Positions 24,090-35,626 of a stretch of DNA of 64,000 nt are shown piece by piece; the first letter of the stretch is position 1, and each line of letters opens with the position of its first letter. The translations under genes were made by a program, and so were the position numbers. The notes beneath the pieces are model-generated. The model searched no databases, was not told where the DNA came from, and saw nothing but the letters and a program-made list of their open reading frames with translations. The stretch comes from Cristatella mucedo (taxonomy: Eukaryota > Bryozoa > Phylactolaemata > Cristatellidae): assembly GCA_009760855.2 (NCBI GenBank), contig WPIO01000163.1, forward strand, positions 62,001-126,000. Reading direction: 5' to 3'.

Positions 24090-25625
24090 CTGGGGCGGCT
24101 GGATCGTCTGGGGCGGCTATTTTGAGGGTCCGTAGGGTTTCCACGAGTCGTCATTCCTGAGGCGGTAGCCCTCGTCACGCTCTTGGCGAAAAGAGGCGTG
24201 TCGATCGATTTAGAAATGGATGAAGTGCACAGCGTCGGCACGCATCAGCGCTCGCGGAAGTCAGAGGTCATTTCACCGAAGGACAATTCTTGCACGCTCA
24301 AGATTGAACTACAACCAGGTGCGATCAGCGGCATTTTCATGGGCAATCGAATACTTGCGATGCGACGCCCGGCTCTAGGAAATCTCTCGCCACGCTGACG
24401 AGCGCGTCATTGTTTTACTCACAGCTTCGGCGGGAGCGAGCGAGCGCAGCTTTCGCCAGCGGGCGCACGTTCTCGAAGCTCTGCTATTATTTGGTGAGCC
24501 GTGATGGCGCACTAGGTAAGGCGGTTGCTTTTCACGACCTCGGTCCCGAGGTCGTGGGTTCGATTCTGCGGTGGGCGATTCTGTATCGCCACTGCAAGCG
24601 GTGGTGATAGCCGTAAAGGCTCTTCTGTCGCTATACAAAAAGATGCTGTTTAATCAGCTAGGATATTACAGCTACGCAAATACGGCTGTTAAATCAGCTA
24701 CCATTTATTTAGTTTATTACGACCTTCGAACCCCTTGGGCCCGTCCCCACCCCACGCCCAGCTGCGCCGTAGGCCGGGCCGTGAACCGCGTCCTCCGAAC
24801 AGCCGCGTCCAACGGCCGCCGAGACGTCGACGGCCAAGGCCGGTCCGCAAGACGCTGTGGCCCCTCCCCTCCCTAGCGGCGCCACGCAGCCACACCCCGT
24901 CGGGTGCACTAGGCGCCACCGACCTAGAGAGCGAAAGTCGTCGGCGTCTTCGACTGCGTGCGAGCTTGCCGGTCGACCTCGCGGGTGGCGAACAGCAGCA
25001 GGGCTGCCCCCAGCGCCGTCGACGAGTGCGCTCGCGACGCGCTCTGCCGCTTTTGCCCGTCTCTACAGTCCTCGCGGCCGCCGACGGCGCCGCCGCCATC
25101 GTCCCCGCGTGCTCGGCCGACCGTGCCGAACGCGGAGAGCCCGCGGCTCATGTGAGCTAGCGTCTGCGCCGCGAACGCGGGTCCTCCACCTTCCCAGTCT
25201 CGCGTGCGCGTCTACGCCCTCTGCCGACGTAGCTAACGCGCTCGAGCGCTCGCAGGAGCGGCCGCTTACCGTCAGGCGACCTGCGTCCGAGCTGTGCGGC
25301 TCCGCTAGAGCGCGTCTTATGGGCGGCGGCGGCGGAATCCGACCGATGCACGCCGAACAAACATTGATCCGCGGCTTGCCGACCGCGTATTATGTGTGCT
25401 ACCGCTTCTGGGCCGCTCACCCAGCGACCATTGTTACCAGCCGTCCAATGTAATAGCCCGTCGGCATTCTAAAGACCGCGAGCCAGCGCCCTAAGCGTCC
25501 ATCGTCCGCCGGGTTGTGCGCCACCGGTGGCCGGCGTCCATCCTGACGTCCATGCCACCTCCTGCCGCCGCCTGAGTCGGCTAGCTCTCCCTACTCGCGG
25601 TCGAGCTGTACCTTGTGCACGAACT
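24090..25625. repeat. Duplicated CpG-rich block P (copy 1)
   Basis: Closely matches 59929-61311 in the same orientation. It starts near CAGGGTTTCCACGA(G/T)TCGT and runs through the CpG-rich 24720-25620. Copy 1 contains a full SINE-1 at 24496-24665 that copy 2 largely lacks. The long open frames are arginine/alanine-rich and not conserved in frame between copies, so I call no gene. Confidence 0.85.
24496..24665 (+). mobile_element. SINE-1 (tRNA-derived), best copy
   Basis: A-box-like GATGGCGCACTAGGTAAGG, B box GGGTTCGATTCTG, then GGGCGATTCTGTATCG, AAGCGGTGGTGATAGCCG, AGGCTCTTCTGTCGC and GCTGTTTAATCAGCTAGG. The tail lacks the LINE-A hairpin, so it is a separate family from SINE-2. Confidence 0.85.
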
Positions 25626-25639
25626 CCCCCGCCACCCAT

Positions 25640-26185
25640 CTCTATGGTGCCGCCACCACCTCAGACAGGCGGCCGACTTTTGAGGGCACCTCGATTCCCG
25701 TCGGGCCGCGCCCGCGGTGCTGGTGGCGGTGGCGGAGGTGTGCGGTTCGTAGGCTAAGAAACAGCTGTTCCACTATTGCGAAACCGCCCGGCCTCGGCCC
25801 ACGCTGCTTACAGCACGACCTTAACACAGCACGACCTCTGCGCGTGGGCAGCTCTCGGGGATAGCCGCGATAGGATCCCTTATCTCAGTGGTTTAACTAG
25901 AGCACCTACAGCAACCCGCCGCAGGCAGATGTAGCGAATGGGAACCCGAGTCGGGGGAGCCCTTTAGTCAGTTAACCGGGCGGGGCGGAGCGACGGGGTA
26001 GATAATCCGATAGCGATCTCAGCTCGGGTTAGAATGGAGCTTCGGGCAAGCGATGCTGACTGACTGATGGGCTGCACTAAACAAACGGCGCCAAGCTGTT
26101 AAGCTGGTACAGAAGCCATCTAACAGGATACAGGTCTGAAATGAGCGAGTCAGAATAAATCCTGGCTGATTAAACAGCCTCTTTT
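25640..26185. other. Intergenic sequence, nothing recognised
   Basis: GC-rich at first, then mixed. No feature seen. Confidence 0.5.
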
Positions 26186-26350
26186 TGTATAGCGACAGAA
26201 GAGCTTCTACGGCTATCACTACCGCTTGCAGTGGTGATAAAAAATCACCCACCGCAGGAATCGAACCGACGACCTCGGTCGTAAGTTCGATTCCTGCGGT
26301 CGAGGTCGTGAAAGCAACCGCCTTACCTAGTGTGCCATCACGGCTCACCT
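26165..26350 (-). mobile_element. SINE-1 copy with duplicated B-box region
   Basis: The minus strand reads GAGCCGTGATGGCACACTAGG, CGACCTCG, then GGTTCGATTCCTGCGGTGGG, AAGCGGTAGTGATAGCCG and GCTGTTTAATCAGCC. The B-box region is flanked by an inverted copy of itself (around 26250-26310). Confidence 0.82.
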
Positions 26351-26469
26351 AGTCAAAGAATGGACACCGCGAGTTGGATCCGAGAGAATGACGGCCAAGC
26401 ACGAGTTCAGGAGTTCTAGGGGAGAGAATGAGTTTCAATGGCCTATGCGGGAGACTACGCTTCAATAGC

Positions 26470-26685
26470 GCGAGATGTTGAAACTACGGGGACGAACAGC
26501 TAGTTGTACCTTGGTCTTCCCTGTTTCGTTCCGCCAGCTTCTCAGTTAGCCGCTCATATCTTGTTGTGCCGTAGCGGTTCGACTTCGGGGTCGGGACCAT
26601 CGTGAGCGAATGCAGGCATACGGGAGAATTGTTATTCCCGGGCTTCAGGAGTTGCAATAATTCATTTATATTCACGTAGTTAACT
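26470..26685. repeat. Duplicated segment Q (copy 1)
   Basis: Near-identical to 52403-52615. Copy 1 runs directly into repeat R, whereas copy 2 is separated from R' by 1.7 kb. Confidence 0.88.
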
Positions 26686-27498
26686 AAGCAAATAAGGTCG
26701 GCATTAGTGGCTGCAAACGGATGGGGCTCTCAGTGCTAATGCAATGTTTATAGTGATCTCCTCTGAGTACGTCGCTCTTTTAGACTATCTGGAATTATAT
26801 GGATTAATTAAGTGGATTAATCTAACTATCGATGGCGTTGACAGAAATGAGCAACAGGCCAACAAGCACCCCTGGGCAAGTGCACTCGATAATCTCACCC
26901 GGGCACCCTTGGTTTATCAATTCATTCGTTGAGCTCCGACGCACGTGCGACACATAAGAGCACACTGTCAGCGGTCCGCGGTCTTCGGTGTGACGTGGAA
27001 ACTGAAACTGAGGACGGCTCTCGACGAGCCGGCTACCCTAAAGGCATTCCCAGCCGAAGCACGCATTGCTATTTGCTAGAAAATAAAAAAAAGAACTTCG
27101 AAACAAACGACGTATAAAGTGCAGGCCTGTAGGCAATTCTTCTCGGAAATCTGGGTTGGCCGCCTATCTAGCCAGGTACGATGACGGCATCGACGAGTAC
27201 ACCGGCGAGCTTTAAAATAAGAGCGCATCTGTTTTCGCTCGCCAATTACAGTCTTGTGAATGGAAGGTTAAACTTGCAAGACGATTGGTAAGACTGAGTC
27301 CCCTCAATCTCGGATTATTAACGGCGTGGCTGATGAGCTTTCAGCCTACTTTTTGTTAAAGCATTCGCACAAGAGTAACGCCCGCTCCTCCTGCTCCAAG
27401 CTTTGAATCATAACGCGAGATTAGTTTTTGGAAATTTTTGAAGCTATCTGTACATGAGGTGGGTACCATAAGTAAGGAGATTGTAAAATATACTACAT

Positions 27499-27499
<1 letters not shown>

Positions 27500-27546
<47 letters not shown>

Positions 27547-27560
27547 ATAAATTACATATT
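27500..27560. repeat. (AT)n microsatellite in R
   Basis: TATATA run, longer than its counterpart at 55165-55195 in the second copy. Confidence 0.9.
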
Positions 27561-27579
27561 ATAGTAATAATTTTGCATT

Positions 27580-28378
27580 TCGTCCGCAGAGAACTTAATC
27601 TCTTTTTAGGCACATTACATTTGCTGTAAAGGAAGCATGATCAAACGTTTAGTGGTGACCACAATAACGCCAACAAGCGAAACATGATTAGGGTGACATG
27701 CACAATATTAACGTGAAAATTTGGTTAGCTTTAGCATGCGCGGCGTCAGCACGCAAAAGCACTTACAAGACAAATCACAAGGATCCACTAAAGGCTATCC
27801 AAAACAGGTGCGTTTTTAGCTTCTTTTAAAAGTGTCGTCAAGTCGGGGCATGTCGTAACGTCAGTCGGAAGTGAGTTCCGAGCTTTAGGTGCAGACGAAG
27901 TTAATGCAGGGTCTCCAAAGGATTTGAGGTCTTCCGAGGTGTAACTAAGCGACTTTATTCGGAAAAGCGGGAGCACGATGCCGGGTCAAGGTCGGGGAAT
28001 AGATCCGATTGGTAGGTTGGAGCCAAAAAATAAAGGGACCTAAAAGTCAATGACCAAACCTTGAAGCCGATACGCTTCTTGACTGGTCGCCAGTGCAGGT
28101 CGGTTAGAGAAGTGGCGTGATGAGGCAACTGCGACGCTCACGATAGACTAGCGTAGCTGCAGAGTGCCGCTTTGCACCAACTTTAAGCGCCCGATTGAAC
28201 AGGCCTGTAGACCAGCAAGCAGTGACTTGCAGAAGTTGAGACGGGATAGTACGAATCCGTGCACCAATGCGGATTTTGTATACCCGCCTAAACCAGCCCG
28301 AGTTTTAGCAATGTTATGTAACTGAAAGTAAGCAGACTTTACTGCAGAGCCGACATGGTCGTCTGGTGCAAAGTCACA
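27580..28378 (-). mobile_element. LINE-A 3' fragment in R
   Basis: The minus strand encodes EDLKSFGDPALTSSAPKA and NSLPTDVTTCPDLTT, and further upstream the HYN-AK and CR..SCH-like segments in broken frames. It ends abruptly at 28378 where plus-strand LINE-B begins. Confidence 0.8.
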
Positions 28379-28690
28379 TCGGCGACAGAAGCTTTAGCTC
28401 TGCAGGTCCTAGACTGTGGAACTCGCTTCCCTGATTCTTACGCAACGGCAACTACTCTCCTGCTGCCGATTGTGGCACATCCTGTGCAGCGGTCCTGAGC
28501 TGCTACATCCATGCTACTCACTACCTCAAAAGCTCTGCTGACTCTGCTATGCTTCCCACTTTCTCCTTGTTGCGTGAGTTGTCTTTTGGCGTCTAAATGC
28601 GTACCGAAAGCCTCTTAGGCTGTGATCGCGCTATACAAAACTCTCCTGCGTAACAAACACATTGTCTTTTTGGCTTTGTAGAGTTACAGA
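28379..28690 (+). mobile_element. LINE-B 3' end in R
   Basis: Starts at GGCGACAGAAGCTTTAGC (the GDRSFS codons) and continues through TGTGGAACTCGCTTCCC to GAGTTACAGACGGAGAT. It matches 3640-3965. It is inserted between two minus-strand LINE-A pieces. Confidence 0.85.
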
Positions 28691-28694
28691 CGGA

Positions 28695-28840
28695 GATTTA
28701 TGACATTACAGAACTTTGGAACAGGACACCTAGATTTTGTGCAGATGCAAAGGAGATGCGCTGGCATTTTGAGCGTAAAGCTTTTGATTTCTCTCTCGAA
28801 CTCGGTTTGCCCATGACTAGACTAGAACATACGACGTATA
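28695..28840 (-). mobile_element. LINE-A internal fragment
   Basis: Contains TTTGGAACAGGACACCTAG...GGTTTGCCCATGACTAG, a diverged version of the LINE-A segment coding ARNLGVIFQS to VMGKP. A second version lies at 29520-29660. Confidence 0.7.
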
Positions 28841-29689
28841 AAGTGCAGGCTTGTAGGCCATTCTTCTCGGAAATCTGGGTCGGCCGCCGATCTAGCCAGG
28901 TACGATGACGGCATCGACGAGTACACCGGCGACCTTTAAAATAAAAGCTCATCTCTTTTCGCTCGCCAATTTCTGTGAACTCTTGTGAATCGGAGGTTAA
29001 ACTTGCAAGACGCTTGGTAAGGCTGGGCCATCTCAATCCCGGAATATTAACGGCGTGCATGATGAGCTTTCGGTCTACTTTTTGTTAAAACAATCCTAAC
29101 GCATTCACGCCTCAGTAACGCCCACTCCTCCTATTCCAAGCTTTCAATCTTATTGAGCGATTAGTTTTTAGAACTTTTTTAAGCTATCTGTACATGAGGT
29201 GGGTACCTTAAGAAAAGAGATTGTAATCTATATTACGTAATATATATTATAATAATAATTTCGCATTTCGCCGACAGAGAACTGGATCTCTTTCTAGGCA
29301 CATTACATCTGCTGTAAAGGAAGCTTGATCTAACGTTTAGTGGTGACGTACACAACGCCAACAAGCGAAACTTGATTAGGGTGACATGCACAATATTAAA
29401 GTGAAAATGCTGTGAGCGGCAAAATACGAAGCGTCAGTACGCATAAGCACTTACAAGAAAAATCACAAAAATCCACTGAAGGCTATCAAACACATAGTCT
29501 TTTTAACTTTTTAGAGATACAGGTGGAGATTCATGACATTACAGAACTTTGGAACAGGACACCTAGATTTTGTGCACATGCAAAGGAGATGAGCTGGCAG
29601 AGCATTTTGAGCGTTAAGCTTTCGATTTCTCTCTCGAACTCGGTTTGCCCATGACTAGACTAAAAGGGTCCGACATCAACGGTACAGCA

Positions 29690-30010
29690 GCCACTTACGC
29701 TTGAGCTTCTTTTCAGACCGCTTATGTCCGATCTACACTGACTCCCCACCATCATGCATCCGATTAATGTCAAGGTCATTTATTTAACTAGCAGGTCGCT
29801 TAACTCGCACGTACCTACCTATTCGACCTCTCTGCTCCTCAGAAGTCTCGCACTCTCGCACCACTCGCTCCTCAGCATTCATTCATCTCGCCATCCCTCG
29901 CACTAAATTGAAATTCTTCGGTGATTGAGCGTTCAGCTCATTTGCACCCACAATCTGGAACAGGACACTACCTACGGTCGTCACCCGAAATGACCTAACA
30001 TCATTCGTAG
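29690..30010 (+). mobile_element. LINE-C C-terminal RT fragment
   Basis: The plus strand reads ARTYLPIRPLCSSEVSHSR, then IPRTKLKFFGD and AFSSFAPTIWNRTLPTVV, in one frame apart from a stop. It is the C-terminal end of another L2/CR1-like RT. It recurs at 57340-57660. Confidence 0.72.
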
Positions 30011-30177
30011 CGCCGAGCGCTCGGTGGCGGAAGCGTACGCGCCTCTTACCAAGCGGCTTAGCCAACTGCCGACCGCCTGTTCGATAGACGATAGTTCGAT
30101 AGTTCGAGTGGCGCAACGAGGCCTTGGCCTCGACCCTCGGCGACAGCGTGTCTGGCTCAGAGCTGCTAACCATTAAC

Positions 30178-31765
30178 TATAATAATAATAATATTGCACT
30201 TGATAAAGCGCCCTCAGAGAACTTAATCTCTTTCCAGGCGCTTTACATTTGCTGCAAAGTGATATGCAATAGAATAGTAAGTAAAATCATGCTTGAAAAA
30301 TAAACAAAATGAATAATATGGTTAGGGGTGACATGCACAGGGTCAGCATGCAAATGTGGTTACTGGCAGCATGCACAGTGTCAGCACGCATAAGCACATC
30401 AAGAACGAATCACAGGGACCCACTAAATGCTGTCCTAAATAGGTGTGTTTTTAAGTTTCTTTTAAATGTGGTCAGGTCAGAGGATGTTCAGACGCAGGTC
30501 GGGAGGCAGTTCCAGGCTTTGGGAGCATACGAGCTAAATGCACGGTCTCCAAAGGATTTAAGGTGTGTACGAGGTATTTCCAGACTGTTGGATTCCGAAA
30601 AAAGAGTGGTACGATGCTTGGCCTGATGGGGTAGTATAACTGAAAGATAGGCTGGAGCCATAGAATGAAGAGACGTAAAAGTGAGTGACAACACCTTGAA
30701 GTCAATCCGTTACCTCACCGGTAGCCAGTGCAGGTCGGCGAGAAGTGGAGTAATGTGGCAACTGCGACGCTCACGATAGACCAGCCTAGCTGCAGAGTTT
30801 TGCACCAGCTGCAATCGCCTGATAGCACATGCTGGTAGGCCAGTAAGCAGTGAGTTGCAGAAGTCGAGACGGGATGTCACGAATGCATGGACCAACTTAG
30901 ACATGGTATCCTTATCTAAACAAGCCCAAATTTTAGCAATGTTGTGAAGCTGAAAATAGGCAGACTTGACTGTGGAGCTGATATGGTCGTCTAACGAGAG
31001 GTCGCTTTGGAATATGACACCTAGATTTCGAGCTGATTCAGCTGGAGATATGCTGGCAGAGCCAATTTTGACAGTCAGCCTTTCCAATCTCTGGATCACA
31101 CTGGGTTTGCCCATAACTAGTAAGTTAGTTTTGCCATCGTTAATTTTTAGAAAATTTGCTGCCATCCATGTGCGGATGTCATCAATGCATGCAGCAAGTG
31201 AGTTGAGAGAATTTGGGGTGCTCGAAGGCAGGGAGGGATCAAAGCAAAGGTACAACTGAGTGTCATCCGCATAGAAGTGAAAGCCTAGATTGTGCTTGGC
31301 AATCACATCAGTAAGAGGGAGAGTATAGACCGTGAAAAGGACCGGACCTAGCACTGAGCCCTGAGGTACTCCATATTTTAGAGGTACTTCAGATGATCTT
31401 TGCCAATTCACGTCAATATTCTGGAGTCTCCCACTGAGATAGGACCTGAACCACTGCAGAGCAGTGCCAGTGATGCCCAGGCGAGATGAGAGGCGCTCTA
31501 GAAGTACTTTGTGATCGATGGTATCAAAAGCTGCCGAAAGATCGAGCAAAACAAGAAGAGACACTCTACCCATGTCTGCATTCCTAAGTAGGTCGTTGTA
31601 TACCCGAAGCATTGCTGACTCTGTGGAGTGATTAGCTCTAAAGCTCGACTGGAACTTACTAGCAAGGTGTGAGGTTTCGATATAGGAGTTCAGCTGGTCT
31701 GCCACGACCCGTTCCAGTGTCTTTGATAGGAATGGTAGAAGGGAGACTGGGCGGTAGTTGCTTAA
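30178..31765 (-). mobile_element. LINE-A copy with RT domain, two nonsense codons
   Basis: From the 5' end (31765) it reads NYRPVSLLPFLSKTLERVV, FRANHSTES, LLDLSAAFDTIDHKVLLE, GVPQGSVLGPVLF, FHFYADDTQLYLCFDP, NFLKINDGKTNLLV, RLDFCNSLLTGLP and LLADLHWLPVR, then TAA where copy R' has CAA (about 30711). A second stop lies in the LPTCV segment (about 30500). The UTR ends with the hairpin tail and AAT triplets near 30178. 5'-truncated and dead. The catalytic YADD is intact. Confidence 0.93.
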
Positions 31766-31860
31766 GTTCTCTTGGTCTAGTAGTTAGTGATCGCGAGATT
31801 GATGGCTCGAACCGGACCAAGATGCCGACTAAAAATATGATTGAATTTGAATTGAGTGGA
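31766..31860 (+). mobile_element. tRNA-like SINE head at the LINE-A 5' break
   Basis: A-box-like TTGGTCTAGTAGTTAG and B-box-like TGGCTCGAACCGG, then short AATTGAGTGGAT repeats. Its start coincides with the loss of LINE-A homology. Confidence 0.6.
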
Positions 31861-31921
31861 TTGAATTGAGTGGATTTGAATTGGATATTTGAATGCATAT
31901 TTAGTGGATCTGAATGCCGTG

Positions 31922-31976
<55 letters not shown>
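31922..31976 (+). repeat. (AT)n(GT)n microsatellite
   Basis: TA run passing into TG run. Confidence 0.95.
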
Positions 31977-31977
<1 letters not shown>

Positions 31978-33384
31978 AAGTTTTTAAGTTCGCGAAATGT
32001 CACTGCAGGTTTAGTGCAGTGTTATCCCACCACACTCCAAGCAAACACTCCAACCAAGAAAAGCGCACGGACCTGACGCCCCATACACTGGGGCGCTACT
32101 GCAAAGGCAATACCGAGTAGGTGGCAGGTTCAGGCTCCCAGTAGCTCGGCGGAAGCCCCTCGTTTCTGAACGCCGCTTAAAAGAAGATCAGCTCCCAGGA
32201 AACCCCTGGAAACGCTCCCACTGCGGCGCCTACTCGGAGCAGCGGATCCAACCAACCGCTTGCGAGCATGCGAAACTGTCCGACGTTTACACTCAGCCGG
32301 CAGCCCGAATAGGACAAGAGTGCACAAGAAATTAATGATTTTTAGGAACGCTGGTTTTAGTAGATAATCACAATGATGGTATTTTATTGGAAAAAATAAA
32401 TGCGTGGTATAAAACACGTAGACCTCTTAGCTGTCTGCCTTTGTGCAATTCTTACCCGTATTTGATCAACGTTCTCTTTAAGTGAGCACAGTCATTGGCA
32501 CATTCGTCGAAGGCAGCAGGGACATCCGCTACAAGAAATGAGCTCAGAGCTAACAATATTTTGACGTGCAGTCACAGATCGTCGTCGTCACGGTATGCTG
32601 CCGAATAGATGGAATCTTGAACCTTGCGCTAAAGATTTTGTCCGAGATCAAACAAGCATCCAACAAGCTGCGCTCCAAGAAAAGTGATTGAACATGACTG
32701 GCTTTTCACAGTCCGACACGGTACTTGCCAGACATCAGAGCTTGCACTATAAATTCATGAAGAGACCGGACACACTTGCTGTGCAATGCAGTATTCTTTA
32801 ATTTTTGCATACTAGCAATCAATTTGGATGACAAACGGCTACTTAAATCAATTCAATCGTACACGCAGGAAACCATGATTACAGCTTCGCGCATTCGTCG
32901 TGCACGCGCATTTTTGGAGCGGATTTTATAGCGTTTCGCGCTTTTTTGCTTGCTATTGTCCTGCACGATCTTGTTACGGCGACCCATCCGCCCTACCGAG
33001 TCGCACGTCTGACCCTGAACAACTGCCGTCGTTGATACGGGTTGATGAGAGCGCCTGCCCGCGGCTACATGCGTGGCGAAGGCTCTCAAACCCGGTAAGT
33101 TGACGGAAGGGCGACTTGCTGGCTCCGCTGACGCTTTGAGAATCCTTCAGGCCACGCCCACGCCCGCTCGGGGGGGGGGCGGAAAAGGAGGAGGAGGCCG
33201 CGTTCGGACACTCTGCTCCGTTGTACCGGTCCTCCTGACTCTCACGACTCTCTGCCCATCTCAGCCGTCTCGGCTGTGGCTTCGTCTCGTTGAGTAGTTT
33301 GGGCCGCTTTTCCGTCCATTACCCAATCCGAAACGTGAGTCTGTGAGCAGGAACCGACGCTTATCTGCGATGCCAAAAATTACC
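31977..33384. other. Intergenic sequence, nothing recognised
   Basis: No domain or RNA seen. A poly-G tract lies at 33170-33180 followed by GGAGGAGG. Confidence 0.5.
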
Positions 33385-34679
33385 GTGCCATAACCATAAA
33401 CTATAAAGCCGACTAGCCGCTCATGTGCTAACCGCGGAACCCTCAACCAGGCAAAGCGCTGCTAAGCCGTAAATCTTAAACGTGAACCCATCTTAACCAC
33501 TGATCTGCAGCCCTAAATCTAAATCGTAAAATACATGCCTAAACCTGAAGCACCCAGATGCCAAGCGCCCTCACTGTTTCACTCTTCTCCAAATCCGTCC
33601 CGCGTGGCTCAAGAATACACTTTTAAGCTTCAGCTGCAGCAGACGCCTCTATTCCGGTGAGCGCTCCCCTCGCTCCAAATCACATTCAGAGCAGCAATTG
33701 TAGAATGCTTATGTTTCATATCACTAGCGCTTGCAAGTTTAGTCATGATGGCATTGCCGTGCTCAGTCAGAGGTTTCTACGAGATAATCCCTCGTCTAAA
33801 AGCAAACGTAAAATCTATGCGAAATGCTGGCTCGTGCCTTTAAAGGAGAATGCGTCAGCTGGGCTTGCGGTGCGACAACTTGTGTCCGACTGGACTTTAA
33901 TAGCTCGTGACATCCGGATACTCGACGGCTGAAGCGTCAGTAATTCATGCACGGCATGCCGAAAAAATGCTGAATCACATATCTCTTGTCTTCAATTCCA
34001 TCAACCAAAAAAAGACTTTTCGCTGGTGTTACGCGTGAGAGTTCTCGTAAGAGCTCTCACAATCTACGTGGCATTCGGCTCGCAAGCGACAGCCAGAAGA
34101 CTTGCAAAGCCATAGTTCGCGTGTATATATTCGCATGGACTCGCTGTGTAACAAAGGACCGACCACGTGGACGATCTGAATGCCGTGATATAGAGATGCA
34201 TTTTTGCTACTTTTGAAACTCCGTCATGTCGCGGGGGACGTCGTGATGGCTTGGCAAAGAACCAACGCCCTACGTGCCTAGATGGTGGGTTATTGAGTTG
34301 ACTTATGGGCATCAGAATTGATTGAATTGAACGACAGGTAGTCCTAGTGGAGGGTGAACCAGGTTCTGCTCACTAGTTGTGCTCGGAGGACCAAGTAGAA
34401 TGCCCTCTCGGCTAACCCTTGCTCGGCTGATAGGGTTACTTATGTTCACTTGTGGGAGCAGCAATCTGGCAGTTAGTTATCTTCACTTGTGGGAGCAGCA
34501 ACCTGGCAGTGTGTTCCCCCCCCCCGCCGACCAAACCATGGCCGGCAGGGTGAAGGAAGGTAATGTTTACATTGGTAATGAACTACTCGCTCGCCGATAG
34601 TCCATGAGGCCATGATCCTACGACAGGGTCTACTAAAGGGTCTACGAAAATTCGGGAGTTCGGGTATAACAGAGGGAGT

Positions 34680-34711
<32 letters not shown>

Positions 34712-35626
34712 TAGACCACGGAGAGAGGTTGGCTTGGGTTCAGTCGCAGCAATGGGAGCGAAGGTTTTACTCATATAAGAGCGAGCTGAGTCGGAGCCTA
34801 AGGATGAGGACGGAGAGGCAGACTGAGATGGTACGCTCACTGTTCCTATACGACGGAAGAGGTCAAGTAATGGGCCCTGGTGTACGATGGAGGCCTCCCT
34901 CCGAGGTGGCGCTATTACTAGGGGCCATGCTCTAGTTTTCCCAAGGGGTTGAGGTGTTCGCTTTTATGATGACCGAGGTTAAGGTGAACGCATTTGATGA
35001 CCGAGGCTGCGTGCTCGAGCCTTGAGGCCTATGTGAAGCGCCTGGATAGAGATTTAAGTTGATCTAGGGCCCTGTGCAGATGGATGTGTTTTTAAGACCC
35101 AGATAGTTTCATACGTGCCCAGCCTCGAAGCACCAAGCAGGTAAGCGTAATGTATACCGCCGTATCGCTGTAGCTAATCAGGTGTTTTTTTCGTGTTTAG
35201 ATGTGCCACGGTGCAACGGTGGGAACCTGACGAGTCGCTATGGTCATTAGGATGGGACACCACTTCCGCTACCTCGGCTTCAAGCCACAGACCCAGCCTG
35301 TGTTATTATTCCACGCATCACTTAGTGATTAGGCGACGGTTGAGCTTGTAGTCAACCTCCACAGCTGAGAACGGTGGACGACGTACTCGATGTGTCGCTG
35401 TAGATTAAATGTCTCTCAAGACCGCTTTGTGGCTCGCTACTGGCGTACCCACCAAACTTCAGATGTGAGACACTTTTTGCCGGCCGTATTGTTATCGACA
35501 AGGCCTCAGCAGCTACTTTGAGTGAGCTATCCAAAGCCCAGTGAGGCTTGGCTAAAGCTCGCTGGCGCACAGGAAGAGGCTAACCAGGCGCAGCACTCAT
35601 AGGTTTCGGTTGGCGGCAGTTCCATC
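33385..35626. repeat. Duplicated block S (copy 1), 3' flank of gene B
   Basis: Matches 61311-63832 in direct orientation with moderate divergence. Both copies start with AAAGCCGACTA(G/T)CCGCTCA and CTAAATC/TAAACC-like words. A GA microsatellite at 34675-34712 is long in copy 1 and nearly absent in copy 2. Copy 2 holds a LINE-A 3' end (62135-62430) that is mostly missing here, though its last part remains at 34155-34230. Confidence 0.88.
34675..34712 (+). repeat. (GA)n microsatellite
   Basis: AG run with one C interruption. Confidence 0.93.

Larger units (their letters stand above)
26681..31540. repeat. Duplicated block R (copy 1), 4.86 kb
   Basis: Direct repeat of 54345-59191, at an offset of about 27.65 kb, near-identical over its length with an AT-microsatellite length difference near 27500. 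It contains LINE-A and LINE-B fragments and an internal repeat: 27105-27700 recurs at 28845-29390. Confidence 0.93.

Noticed and set aside
24496..24620. Possible tRNA genes at SINE heads (also 7345, 22470, 31770, 40450)
   Set aside because: A and B boxes are present, but acceptor and anticodon stems do not close cleanly and each is followed by a conserved non-tRNA body or tail, as in SINEs.
24735..25453. Long plus- and minus-strand frames in the CpG-rich block
   Set aside because: Low-complexity Arg/Ala/Pro translations. The frames are not kept in the duplicate at 60.4-61.3 kb and no domain or splice-consistent homology is seen.
30488..31705. Functional autonomous LINE
   Set aside because: All copies seen are 5'-truncated or carry stops. 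No intact ORF1 or endonuclease-RT frame is in the window.
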